In this document: positions 33,943-42,572 of the stretch, in pieces
Layout of the letters: each line of letters begins with the position of its first letter
Numbering within the stretch: position 1 is the first letter of the stretch
Assembly (NCBI RefSeq): GCF_938041645.1
Contig: NZ_CALIST010000049.1
Span: forward strand, 1-47,869
Source of the DNA: an uncultured Campylobacter sp.
Lineage (GTDB): Bacteria > Campylobacterota > Campylobacteria > Campylobacterales > Campylobacteraceae
Direction of reading: 5' to 3'
DNA: 47,869 nucleotides
Made by a program: the position numbers and the translations under genes
Notes under the pieces: generated by a model
The model's database searches: none
Seen by the model: only the letters and a program-made list of their open reading frames with translations
What the model was told of the DNA's origin: nothing

Positions 33943-33986
33943 GGGTAAATTTAAAATTCGGCAAAGCTTCGATTTTAAATTTACCC
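33943..33986 (+). terminator. Terminator after hcp
   Basis: Perfect 15-bp stem, arms 33943-33957 and 33972-33986, closed by GGG/CCC, with a 14-base loop and then CTTTATAT. Stable despite AT content. Confidence 0.65.
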
Positions 33987-34176
33987 TTTATATGGCGCTT
34001 TTAGCGGAGCTAGCCGATCCACTCCGCGGCTATTTTGCGCCCGACGCTCATATTTAAATTTCACGACTATGCCGTCCTTCTTAATTTAAATTTTAAAATC
34101 ATATAATCTCGCCAAATGATTAGAAAAATTTAATTAAGTGCTTTTTTACACATTCAAATTCCAATCGTCTTTGCTA

Positions 34177-34340
34177 TTACAATCCTTCTTTTTCTGTGTA
34201 AGTATTTATCTTATCCGTATCGCTACCGCTTATAGTAACCGCTATAGTGTAGCCGTCTTGATGCTTGGTATCTCATAAAATTTTCCGTATCATCTCATTT
34301 TTCGCTATCAGATATTGCAATTTAGTGCCGTTAAAATTTT
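34177..34340 (-). pseudogene. Possible gene remnant, unknown family
   Basis: Read leftward, a frame gives GTKLQYLIAKNEMIRKIL, a TGA stop, then DGYTIAVTISGSDTDKIN and TYTEKEGL before a TAA. The amino acid pattern looks like real protein rather than spacer, but there is no start and no recognised family. Base composition resembles the AT-rich cassette at 25 kb more than its neighbours. Confidence 0.25.
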
Positions 34341-34358
34341 AAATAAATATAGTATTTT
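34330..34358. repeat. 29-base direct repeat, copy 1
   Basis: Identical over 29 bases to 34393-34421; begins GTTAAAATTTTAAATAAATA and ends TAGTATTTT. The copies are 34 bases apart. Each contains a TATAGT that could act as a -10 box. Confidence 0.85.
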
Positions 34359-34392
34359 GTTGTTCTATTTAGGCGAGTATAGTCTGCGTAAT

Positions 34393-34421
34393 GTTAAAAT
34401 TTTAAATAAATATAGTATTTT
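34393..34421. repeat. 29-base direct repeat, copy 2
   Basis: Second copy of the repeat at 34330-34358, without mismatch. No third copy is visible nearby. Confidence 0.85.
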
Positions 34422-34872
34422 CACAGGATTTTTAATCAGAATTTAAATATGGATTTTAATCTAAATTTTACTCATAAATTTTGAGATTATTTTATAAGTG
34501 CATGGCGCACGACTCGCAGGAATAAAATTTTAAGCAGATTTTGTACGAAATTTCAAAATGCAGCTCAAACTCGCAAGCAGATAAATTCGCTGTAGCCTTG
34601 CGTTTATAATTCCGTGCTAGTGATAAATTTCGCATCTTTACTTCGGTGCAAATTTTAAAATTCTATGCAGGAGATAAAATTATAAGTCCGTGCAATGCAT
34701 GAATTCTAAAATTCCACATCGCCTATAGAATTCCACGCCTCACACGACACATAAATTTTGAAATTTTAAAATTTCACGCAGCAGATAAAATTTAGGAATT
34801 TTTTATGGTAAAATTTTAAAGCTCTACCGTAAACCCGCTGTCCGCGCGGCGAGTTCCAAATCCGTCTAGAAC

Positions 34873-35703
34873 TTAGATTTTCCTCACCAGCTCGGGAATT
34901 ATCGCTTCGAAATCGACCCCTTCGTAGTCCTTGCGCTCCTCGTCGCTCATCGTCTCTTTGATCGTGCTGACGACGAAGTCCGCAGCGACTCGAACCGCCG
35001 TTTCTAGCGACTTGCCGCGCATTATCGCGCCGAAGGCTACGGCTGCGAAAATATCGCCGGTGCCGTTAAATTTAACCGGCAGCAGCTCGTGAAAATACTC
35101 GTTCGTCCTACCCGTACGCGCGTCGTAACTAAAAACCCCGCACTGATCGGCGATGTAGCCGATGCCCTTTAAAATAACCTGTCTAGCGCCAAGCTCTCTA
35201 AGGCGCGCAAGCAGATCCATGATGAAATCTCTATCTGCGTCCTCTCGGTACGGCACCCCGGTGATCGCGCAGGCCTCGGTGATATTGGGCGTAATGACGT
35301 CGGCTTGAGCGCACAGAAGCGCCATCATGCGGGCAAAATCCTCGTTAAAGCCCGGATAAAACACGCCGTTATCACCCATACAAGGATCGACCAAAATGGT
35401 CTTGCCTGCGCCGCCAAAGCTCGCAAATAGCTCGCCCATAATCTCGATCTGTGCCGCCGAGCCCAAAAAGCCCGTGTAGATGCCGTCAAATACCACTCCG
35501 CGGTCTTTCCAGTGCGCCATGATCGCGCGTATTTGAGAGCTTAGATCGCAAAAGGTGTAGCCCGAAAAGCCCGTATGCATCGATAAAACCGCCGTAGGGA
35601 TCACGCTCGTACTCATCCCCATCGCGCTTAGTATTGGTAAGGCGACGGTCAGCGAAACCTTGCCCACGCAGGATATATCTTGAACGGTAAGAACTTTTTT
35701 CAT
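34873..35703 (-). CDS. Pyridoxamine/pyridoxal kinase-like (PfkB/ribokinase fold)
   Basis: A 276-residue kinase of the pyridoxal kinase group, which phosphorylates B6 vitamers with ATP. The start KKVLTVQDISCVGKVSLTVA, the TAVLSMHTGFSGYTF block near residue 37, ITPNITEA near residue 138 and the catalytic GTGDIFAA near residue 216 (the aspartate as base) all fit. The wording is that of the Firmicutes-type pyridoxamine kinase rather than a proteobacterial PdxK/PdxY, which suggests transfer. I place the start at the ATG at 35703, preceded by AGGAA; a GTG one codon before is possible. It is divergent from the MenA-type gene. Confidence 0.82.
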   Translation of the reverse strand: MKKVLTVQDISCVGKVSLTVALPILSAMGMSTSVIPTAVLSMHTGFSGYTFCDLSSQIRAIMAHWKDRGVVFDGIYTGFLGSAAQIEIMGELFASFGGAGKTILVDPCMGDNGVFYPGFNEDFARMMALLCAQADVITPNITEACAITGVPYREDADRDFIMDLLARLRELGARQVILKGIGYIADQCGVFSYDARTGRTNEYFHELLPVKFNGTGDIFAAVAFGAIMRGKSLETAVRVAADFVVSTIKETMSDEERKDYEGVDFEAIIPELVRKI

Positions 35704-35877
35704 CACAATTCCTAAAATTTTTGGCTCTATTTTACCGCTATTTATATTAAAAAGGCGAATTTAAATAAAATTTACTCTATGAATAGTCTAAATTTATGAT
35801 ATTTTTGGCGTTTTTCCGCTAAATTTTATCTCGGGTTCGCCGTAAATTCGGCTCCAAAAATCAACAAAAGGCAAAAA

Positions 35878-36780
35878 ATGATAACCGCAAAGGCTCTTTA
35901 CGCATCAGCTCGCCTTAGATCGCTGCCGCTTAGCGTCTCGGGCGTGTTGCTCGGTAGCGGCGCGGCATACGGCGCAGGCGTATTTAGAGCGGATATTTTC
36001 GCACTGACGCTGCTTACGACGCTGCTGTTTCAGGTACTTAGCGACTACGCCAACGACTACGGCGACGCAGTAAAGGGCACCGACGACGATGGTAGGCTGG
36101 GGCCGCGCCGCGCGATCCAAACTGGGCAGATGAGCGCGGAGCAGATGAAGCGCGTCATCGTCGCTACGGCGCTGCTTTCGGCATTTTCGAGCCTCGCGCT
36201 AAGCGTTTTGGCATTCGGCGAGCGGTTTTATCTCGTGCTACTGTTTTTAGCGCTAGGCGGCGCGTCGATATTTGCTGCGATCCGCTACACCGTGGGAGCC
36301 GGCGCATACGGATATCGGGGGCTCGGCGACGTTTTCGTGTTTTTGTTTTTTGGACTTTTGAGCGTGCTGGGCTCATACTTTTTACACGCACGTTCGCTTG
36401 ATGCGGCGCTGCTGCTACCTGCGTGCGCGTGTGGGATGCTAAGCACCGCCGTGCTAAATCTAAACAACATGCGCGACGTGCAAAATGACGCGCTCAAGGG
36501 CAAGCGCACGATCCCTGTGCGTATCGGGCTGCCCGCGGCCAAACGCTATCACTACGCGCTGATCGCGGGCGGAGCGGGATTGATGCTTTGCTACTCGCTT
36601 TTGCGCGGCGACTCGGGCGTGAGACTGCTCTACGTAATTAGCTTTGCGCCGCTTATTTGGCACCTATTTTTCGTCTTAAAAGTGCGGGAGTGTCGCGACT
36701 TCGACGGACAGCTAAAGGTAGTCGCACTATGCACGTTTGCGATGTCGGCGCTGTTTTTTATCGGGGAAATTTTAGGCTAA
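35878..36780 (+). CDS. menA: MenA-type prenyltransferase (UbiA superfamily)
   Basis: A 300-residue membrane enzyme with about eight helices that attaches a prenyl chain to an aromatic acid in menaquinone synthesis. The Asp-rich motifs NDYGDAVKGTD near residue 60 and NNMRDVQNDALKGK near residue 198 bind the prenyl diphosphate. The overall wording, including GAYGYRGLGDVFVFLFFG, closely resembles the 1,4-dihydroxy-2-naphthoate enzymes of Bacteroidetes. Campylobacter normally makes menaquinone by the futalosine route with a different UbiA-family enzyme (MqnP), so its presence is unexpected. Donor and physiological substrate are not proven. Confidence 0.82.
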   Translation: MITAKALYASARLRSLPLSVSGVLLGSGAAYGAGVFRADIFALTLLTTLLFQVLSDYANDYGDAVKGTDDDGRLGPRRAIQTGQMSAEQMKRVIVATALLSAFSSLALSVLAFGERFYLVLLFLALGGASIFAAIRYTVGAGAYGYRGLGDVFVFLFFGLLSVLGSYFLHARSLDAALLLPACACGMLSTAVLNLNNMRDVQNDALKGKRTIPVRIGLPAAKRYHYALIAGGAGLMLCYSLLRGDSGVRLLYVISFAPLIWHLFFVLKVRECRDFDGQLKVVALCTFAMSALFFIGEILG

Positions 36781-36855
36781 ATTTAAATGCCGCGCAGATA
36801 AAAATTTACGAAATGCGATGCAGGGGCAAAACCATGTCTTTCTGCACATAGCCCC

Positions 36856-37141
36856 TTAAAATTCGAAGCAATTTTGCACGTTGTTTAGAACTTCGCGGTC
36901 GCAATATCCGCCGTTTTGCTCGCAAAAGTCCAAAACCGCCGCCTCATTCGGCACGCGGCGAGCTCGCAAAATCCAGTATGAGCCTATGCGTGCCGTCGCA
37001 GTCGCGATGCGCCAAGCTCTAGCCCAAGAACTCAAATAGCCCCTCAAACTCCGCCCTATTCATAGACAGGCTCTTTTCAAATGCATCTCGCTGCCGCTAC
37101 GCCGCGAGCTTTTTGAGTTCCTTTTTTCTAGATTTTTCCAC
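36856..37141 (-). pseudogene. Broken DUF2695-family gene
   Basis: Starting from a GTG at 37141 with an AAAGGAGA site, the frame reads VEKSRKKELKKLAA, TAG, RQRDAFEKSLSMNRAEFE, GLFEFLG, TAG, SLAHRDCDGTHRLILDF. It then needs a shift to continue as NEAAVLDFCEQNGGYCDREV to the TAA at 36856. The pieces in order match the DUF2695 family (about 80-100 residues, NGGYCDCEV signature). Two in-frame amber stops and a frameshift make it a pseudogene. It lies between the MenA-type gene and assT1. Confidence 0.78.
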
Positions 37142-37510
37142 TCTTTCTCCTTTGCTGCGCCGCCTTGCCGCACGAATATCCTTTGGGCGCATTAACCTCA
37201 TACCCGTCGTCCCCCGCCCTCAAGCGGGATGCAAATTTCATCCAAACCGTGCACTAGCTCGTCTATACCGAAATAACGCTTATTAATTTTAGCAGAGCGA
37301 AATTATAGCAAAAGCAGAGCGCGAAATCGCAAATCCGATGATTAAATTTTATCTAGAATAAAGAGCTATGTTTTCGGCTAAATTTTGCCGTACCGAGGGA
37401 TAAAATTTAGCAAATTCGGATGAAATTCTATCGAGTAGATGTGTAGAATTTGACCATAATCTAAAACAAAAGCGGCCGCGCCCAAAACGCGACCGCTAAA
37501 TTTTAAAATT
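37142..37510. other. Spacer downstream of assT1 and upstream of the DUF2695 remnant
   Basis: No gene seen. A small CCCGC...GCGGG hairpin is present near 37214-37231 (centre CTCAA). The right part is AAATTT-type spacer leading to the end of assT1; no strong terminator was found. Confidence 0.4.
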
Positions 37511-39358
37511 TTACTTCTCAAACGCCTTTTCTAGGCTAAACGGAAACGCCTGATAGCCCATCGCGTTGGTCATTTTGATTTCGATGCTAGGCTCTTTTGC
37601 GCCCCATTCAAACTCATTGATGTGAGGGCTAGGTACGCCGACCGGGCGACCTTTGGCGATGTCAAACTGCATGCCCGCAACCGCCGAGTAAACCATCACG
37701 CTATCAAGGTCGTCTTGATACTGCGCTAGCGAAGTAACCGAGCTATACCACTCGCTGCCGCGTTGTTTGCCGTATTCCCAGACTTGCTCGACGGTTTTAG
37801 CTTTTTCGTCGATTTTATAAACGACCGCGCGGGAGTATTTCATACCCGTCATCGCAGGCTGCTCCATACCGCGTGTGTCGCCGTTGTCAAAGACGGTGAG
37901 ATACACGACGCCCTTTTTGGACTTGCTATCGATTCGAAATGCCGTGTGCTGCGTCCACTGCCAGTCAAATCCACCCTTCTCGCTCTCGTAGCCCGGGCAT
38001 TTTGAGTACTCGTCCTCGCAGACGATCTTTTTGCCGTCTTTATCTACCGGCTGGAGCAAATAATCTTTAAACTGGTCCTTCCAGCCTTTGTGCGCGCCCA
38101 TTATCCATTTGACTTTTTTGTCGCGGCCGATCTTGATGACGGCGTCTTGGTGGCGGCTGGAGATGATGATACTATCGTCGCTTGGGTCGTAGTCTACGCT
38201 ATTTACGTGCGCCCAGTTGCGTCCAGGGCCCGAACCCACGATGTCGCCCCATTTTTCGTTCGTATCCATCGCGGCTAGCTCGTCCGTGCTCGCGGTGTGG
38301 CCCGCCTTGCTAGCGTCGATATTTAGGCACACCGCGCCTTGATCGAGCGTTTTTAACACGATGTCGCGATACGGATCTAAAATTTCATACAGCCTAAAAT
38401 CATCCACGACGTTGCCGTCTCTATCGACCTCGACGATGACGTCTCGGACCGTGCGGACGTTTTTACCGTCGGCTCGTTTATAGTTGGCGTTTGCCGCGCG
38501 GAGGAAATAATGCCCGTTTTGCGCCACGTCCATAGAGTGCGAGAAGTCATTGTAGCTCGCAGGTAGCTCGCGGTTAAAAATTTCGCGACCCATTATGTCG
38601 TATTTGGCGTATCTTTGGCCGTATCCCCACGTCATCGCGCCGTCGTCGTTTTGCTTAAAGCCCATCATGACGCCCGCGGAAAAAGGCTGCTTGAGGTCGT
38701 AAATTTTACTCGGCTCCAGGTACCAGCGCACTTCGCCTTTGGTGTCTAGGATGAAGTTATTGGGGCTGTAGTTCCACTCGATCGCGCCGCCTGCGGGGTT
38801 GTTCCACACGACTTTGGTGCCTTTGCCGGTTTTATTTACGAAGTTATTTACATAGTAGAGGCGGTTTGCAAATTTCGCGCTCGGAGCCTTCACGACCTCG
38901 ATCTTATCAAACAGCGCGCCCTTTTGAGACGGCATGCCCGAGCTTTCTAGATAAATAGCAGGCGCGTAAATTTTATAACTTTCTTTTACGTGCTCGGTTC
39001 CACCTTTATAAATTTTATCATACTCGACCAGGGCGGTGTTTTGATAGTCAGGATATAGTCCGAAAACGGGAATTCCGCCGTGAGTGCGCAGGTGCTTGTC
39101 GGCGACTTTATAGCTGATAACCTGACCGCCCGGCTTTGGCACGATAGTGACTTTCGCGTTTGCTAGCGTATAGCCGCCGTTTTTGATCACCGCCGTTAGA
39201 GGCGCGATGTCGTATGGATTAACGACTACTTCGCCGATCTTGCCCGGGACGGCGTAGTCGATGTGTGCGCCGCTAGGTCCGCCGATAGCCAGCGCGGCCG
39301 TGCTTAGACCGCCTAAAAGCGCCACAGCTAGCGCAAATGAGGAAAGAGTTCGCTTCAT
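37511..39358 (-). CDS. assT: Periplasmic arylsulfate sulfotransferase, paralogue 1
   Basis: A 615-residue enzyme that moves sulfate from one phenolic ester to another phenol without PAPS. It has a signal peptide (residues 1-24, ALA-IGG), an N-terminal beta domain (PGKIGEVVVNPYDIAPLT) and a six-bladed propeller. Active-site residues match E. coli AssT: the catalytic His in WTQHTAF (about H471), AHVNS (H356/N358 equivalents) and SSRHQ (R374 equivalent). The cysteines of the essential disulfide are C447 and C454. ATG with AAGGAGAA site. Divergent from dsbL; the DsbL/DsbI pair probably forms its disulfide. Confidence 0.93.
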   Translation of the reverse strand: MKRTLSSFALAVALLGGLSTAALAIGGPSGAHIDYAVPGKIGEVVVNPYDIAPLTAVIKNGGYTLANAKVTIVPKPGGQVISYKVADKHLRTHGGIPVFGLYPDYQNTALVEYDKIYKGGTEHVKESYKIYAPAIYLESSGMPSQKGALFDKIEVVKAPSAKFANRLYYVNNFVNKTGKGTKVVWNNPAGGAIEWNYSPNNFILDTKGEVRWYLEPSKIYDLKQPFSAGVMMGFKQNDDGAMTWGYGQRYAKYDIMGREIFNRELPASYNDFSHSMDVAQNGHYFLRAANANYKRADGKNVRTVRDVIVEVDRDGNVVDDFRLYEILDPYRDIVLKTLDQGAVCLNIDASKAGHTASTDELAAMDTNEKWGDIVGSGPGRNWAHVNSVDYDPSDDSIIISSRHQDAVIKIGRDKKVKWIMGAHKGWKDQFKDYLLQPVDKDGKKIVCEDEYSKCPGYESEKGGFDWQWTQHTAFRIDSKSKKGVVYLTVFDNGDTRGMEQPAMTGMKYSRAVVYKIDEKAKTVEQVWEYGKQRGSEWYSSVTSLAQYQDDLDSVMVYSAVAGMQFDIAKGRPVGVPSPHINEFEWGAKEPSIEIKMTNAMGYQAFPFSLEKAFEK

Positions 39359-39592
39359 CTTATTCTCCTTTGAATTGGTTTGATATCGTAATTTTAATCA
39401 ACCTCGCTAACGTAGAAATCACGCGTTTATTAAAACTTGCTTAATTGTAAAAAATAATTTCAAATTTTGGCTTTTGTGCCAAAATTTAGTCGAAATTTTA
39501 TAAATTTAATCTAAAATTTATCTTAGCGTGAGTTCTGCGGCGGCGAGAGGATATAAAATTAACGCAAACAAAATCATTTTAAGGAGCACTCC

Positions 39593-40249
39593 ATGAACCT
39601 ACTTTCTAAATTTAGCAAAGGCTTTCTAGCCGTTGCGATGTTCGGCGCCCTTAGCGCGACCGCGTTTACCGAGGGCGAGGATTACGTAAAGCTGCAAAAG
39701 CCGCTACCAGTCGAGCAAAACACGCTAGTTAAGGTATTTAGCTACGCATGCCCGTTTTGCTACAAATACGACAAGACCGTAACGCCGAAGGTCGTAGAAA
39801 AAGTCGCGGGGCTAAAATACGTGCCATTTCATCTAAAAACCAAGGGCGAATACGGCGAGGCAGCGAGTAAAATTTTTGCCGTTTTGGTCGTGATGGATGA
39901 GGAAAAAGGCGTGAGCCTGCTAGATGAAAACTCGCTGTTTAAAAAGGCGAAATTTGCCTACTACAAGGCCTATCACGATCAAAAGCAGCGCTGGAGCGAC
40001 GGCAAAGACGAGGCTGCGTTTTTAAAGACGGGGCTTGATGCGGCCGGCATCAGCGAGGCGGACTATCAAAAAAAGCTGGAGGATCCAAAGGTCGCCGAAC
40101 TGCTTAAAAAATGGGACGAGAGCTACGATGTAGCCAAGATCCAAGGCGTGCCGGCATTTGTCGTAAACGGCAAATACCTCATCATGACGAAGTCCATCAG
40201 CTCCATCGACGGCATGGCGCAGCTAATCGAAGAGCTGCTCAAAAAATAG
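39593..40249 (+). CDS. dsbL: DsbA-like thiol oxidase with CPFC site (DsbL type)
   Basis: A 218-residue periplasmic thioredoxin-fold protein. Signal peptide to about residue 24, active site CPFC at C53-C56, and cis-proline in QGVPAFVVNG near residue 185. The CPFC site, instead of CPHC, is the mark of DsbL, the very oxidising enzyme dedicated to AssT in uropathogenic E. coli. It is divergent from assT1 and followed 9 bases later by a DsbI-like gene, the same trio as in E. coli. A TATAAA box near 39553 and an AAGGAGC ribosome site precede it. Confidence 0.9.
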   Translation: MNLLSKFSKGFLAVAMFGALSATAFTEGEDYVKLQKPLPVEQNTLVKVFSYACPFCYKYDKTVTPKVVEKVAGLKYVPFHLKTKGEYGEAASKIFAVLVVMDEEKGVSLLDENSLFKKAKFAYYKAYHDQKQRWSDGKDEAAFLKTGLDAAGISEADYQKKLEDPKVAELLKKWDESYDVAKIQGVPAFVVNGKYLIMTKSISSIDGMAQLIEELLKK

Positions 40250-40258
40250 GGCGCGAGC

Positions 40259-40882
40259 ATGAAATTTGCGGAAAAAATAGCAAAATTCGGATGTAGCCGC
40301 CTGCCGTGGGCGATCCTTATAGCGGTGAGCGTCGGGCTTGTTATCCTAGCGCACTCGCTGTTTCAAAACTACGTCTATATGCCGCCTTGCGAGCAGTGCG
40401 TCTATATCCGCTTTGCATTTTTGTGTATGGCGCTCGGCGGGCTCGTAGCTATCGTAAATCCCAAAAATTTAGTGCTCGCGGGTATAGGTTATCTGCTCTC
40501 TTTTTGGGGCGCGATCCAGGGCATAATGTATAGCGTAAAGCTAGCCAAGATCCACGACGCTGTGCACGGAGACGATCCGTTCGGCGTGCAGGGCTGCTCG
40601 ACCGAGCCGCACTATCCGTTCGGCTTGCCGCTTGAGCGATGGGCGCCTGATTGGTTCTTGCCTACGGGCGACTGCGGCTACGATAATCCGCTGGTTCCCG
40701 ACGGCGTCACGCTAAGTGGCTTTCAGAAGTATCTCGTCGATCTTTACGAGGACGGCTGGTACCTGATCCCATCAAGCAAATTTATGTCGATGGCCGACTG
40801 CACGCTGATCGGCTTTGGAGTCTGCTTCGTCGTGCTCGCCGCGATGTTTATTTGCAAAATTTTAACTTTTAAAAAAGCTTAA
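40259..40882 (+). CDS. dsbI: DsbB-family quinone reductase (DsbI type)
   Basis: A 207-residue inner-membrane protein that should reoxidise DsbL and pass electrons to quinone. Helices at about 17-33, 50-66, 70-90 and 180-200; the first cysteine pair is CEQC (C44, C47), the second C113 and C139 in the large periplasmic loop. The long second loop and lack of the usual DsbB spacing fit the DsbI subgroup. It follows dsbL by 9 bases. A 26-base perfect palindrome overlaps its stop codon and separates it from the kinase gene. Confidence 0.88.
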   Translation: MKFAEKIAKFGCSRLPWAILIAVSVGLVILAHSLFQNYVYMPPCEQCVYIRFAFLCMALGGLVAIVNPKNLVLAGIGYLLSFWGAIQGIMYSVKLAKIHDAVHGDDPFGVQGCSTEPHYPFGLPLERWAPDWFLPTGDCGYDNPLVPDGVTLSGFQKYLVDLYEDGWYLIPSSKFMSMADCTLIGFGVCFVVLAAMFICKILTFKKA

Positions 40883-40906
40883 ATCGGTCTAAATTTAGAC
40901 CGATTT
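40881..40906 (+). terminator. 26-base perfect palindrome after dsbI
   Basis: Thirteen-base arms (40881-40893, 40894-40906) without spacer, with core CGGTCT/AGACCG, followed by a T and GCTATACT. As RNA it is a terminator or attenuator; as DNA a perfect dimer-binding site 4 bases before the kinase -10 box. Both roles are possible. Confidence 0.6.
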
Positions 40907-40909
40907 TGC

Positions 40910-40915
40910 TATACT
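40910..40915 (+). promoter_or_regulatory. -10 box of the two-component genes
   Basis: TATACT ending 6 bases before the kinase ATG. A normal transcription start would fall at or near the ATG, and no Shine-Dalgarno sequence is present, so the message may be leaderless. Confidence 0.45.
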
Positions 40916-40921
40916 CGCCGT

Positions 40922-42571
40922 ATGAAAGCCTTACGCGAGCATAATTTTAAAATCTACTTCATCATCATTTTCGCAAGCCTTTTCGTGGTGCTTTTGGGCG
41001 TGAAAAACTACGAGGACGCCAAGGCGCAGATCGTCGCTCTCGCGGATAAAAACAAGATTGCCGCGAGCGAAAATATTGTCGGGAATTTCTCGTTTTGGTT
41101 AGACGAGCGCCTGCACTCGCTGGTGCGCGCGGCTAAATTTATTCAAAATGCGGGCATCTCGCAAGATAGCGAAAAACTCGGCGGCTTCATACGGCTTTTT
41201 AAAGAAAATTCCGCGGAATTCGACGCCTTGCAGTTTTTGCGCAAGGACGGAGAAATTTTCGTAGACGGTAAGGAGCTAGAGGGCGACGAGGCGATGCCAA
41301 AGAGCCTGCGCACGGGGCTTGTATGGTTTGAGGAGACCAAAAGCACGCTCGCGCCCACGGTAAATTTTATGCAGCGCCATAAAATTTTAGGCGAGCCGAC
41401 GCTAAATTTATGCGTGCCCGTCATGGACGGCGGCTCGTTTGCGGGGGTATTTTGCGGCGTGGTGAAGCTGCAAAACATACTAAAAAATATGGAAAAATTT
41501 AAACTCGCGCCCGATTCATACGCCTTTATCGTAACACACGGCGGCGAAATTTTAACGCCGATGAAGGATGCGGCACTAAAAAAACAGATCGAGGATAAAT
41601 TTAAAGAGCTTTTTTTGCGTGATGAGGATATCACGAGCCTAAATATCGGATCAAATTTCATCTCCGTCGCCGAGATCCCCACGCTAAACTGGTTCATCGG
41701 CGCAGGTACCGATAACGAAAAGGAGCTCGCCGCGCTGCTTAACTCCGTGCTAAAAAATGCCCTCATCTTGCTTTTTGCTTTCGCGGCGTTGGCACTGGTG
41801 GCAAATTTCTTACATAACTTTATGTACTCAAAAATCAAAAACCTACAAGACGACTACGAAGCCCTGCTCAAGCACAAAGCCCGTATGAGCGAGGCGGGCG
41901 AGCTAATCAGCGGCATAAATCATCAGTTTATCCAGCCGGTTAATTCGCTAAATTTGATGATCTCAAGCCTACTCATGCTGCAAAAAGACGGCAAGCTAGA
42001 CGCCGCGACGCTAGAGAGTATGCTGCAAAAGGGGCAGGCTGCGACCGTGCTTTTAAGCGATACGATCGAGATTTTTAGAAATTTTTATAAAAACAGCGAC
42101 GCTCCGCAAAAATTTAGCGTGCAGCGCTGCATCAAAGACCTGCTAAAGCTCATGCACACCGAGCTTAGCAAGGCAAACGTCTCAGTAAGCTTGCGCGAAT
42201 TTAAAGACGAAGAGGCCACGCAGCGAATGGGCATCGTGCAGCAAATTTTACTCATCCTCATTCACAACGCCAAAGACGCGGTCGTGGAGCGATACAAAGA
42301 CGAGATTGCCAAGCGGCAGGTTTTTATTGACGTCAAATTTGAAAACGGCACGTGCAAAATAGCCGTCACGGACTACGGTAGCGGTGTGAGCAAGGAGCTT
42401 CGGGATAAAATTTTAACCCAGCCAAAAACCACCAAAAAGCAAGGAAGCGGCATCGGGCTGTATTTTGGCAAAAAGCTAGCAAACGAAAAGCTTTCAGGCG
42501 ACATCAGACTGCTAAGCGCGGGTGATCCGACGACGTTTGAGCTCGGCTTTGAGATAAATTTAAAGGAGTGA
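40922..42571 (+). CDS. Cache-domain sensor histidine kinase
   Basis: A 549-residue membrane kinase. Helix 1 (about 10-27), a periplasmic dCache-like sensor (30-280, with the DSYAFIVTHGGEIL block typical of the fold), helix 2 (about 278-298), then a kinase core. The phosphorylated histidine is H334 in SGINHQFIQPVNSL, a Campylobacterota-style H-box. ATP-binding boxes are LILIHNAKDAV, DYGSGV and GSGIGLYFGK. The response regulator follows after 1 base. Position beside dsbLI and assT suggests it senses a small molecule such as an aryl sulfate, phenol or sulfate; that is inference. Confidence 0.88.
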   Translation: MKALREHNFKIYFIIIFASLFVVLLGVKNYEDAKAQIVALADKNKIAASENIVGNFSFWLDERLHSLVRAAKFIQNAGISQDSEKLGGFIRLFKENSAEFDALQFLRKDGEIFVDGKELEGDEAMPKSLRTGLVWFEETKSTLAPTVNFMQRHKILGEPTLNLCVPVMDGGSFAGVFCGVVKLQNILKNMEKFKLAPDSYAFIVTHGGEILTPMKDAALKKQIEDKFKELFLRDEDITSLNIGSNFISVAEIPTLNWFIGAGTDNEKELAALLNSVLKNALILLFAFAALALVANFLHNFMYSKIKNLQDDYEALLKHKARMSEAGELISGINHQFIQPVNSLNLMISSLLMLQKDGKLDAATLESMLQKGQAATVLLSDTIEIFRNFYKNSDAPQKFSVQRCIKDLLKLMHTELSKANVSVSLREFKDEEATQRMGIVQQILLILIHNAKDAVVERYKDEIAKRQVFIDVKFENGTCKIAVTDYGSGVSKELRDKILTQPKTTKKQGSGIGLYFGKKLANEKLSGDIRLLSAGDPTTFELGFEINLKE

Positions 42572-42572
42572 G

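Larger units (their letters stand above)
33987..34872. other. Long intergenic region with a direct repeat and a gene remnant
   Basis: About 890 bases without an intact gene. It holds a 29-base perfect direct repeat (34330, 34393), a possible minus-strand gene remnant (34177-34340) and, from 34430, AAATTT-type spacer. Confidence 0.5.

Noticed and set aside
34330..34421. Mini-CRISPR interpretation of the 29-base repeat
   Set aside because: Only two copies, AT-only low-complexity repeat, no cas genes and no leader in view; kept only as a direct repeat.
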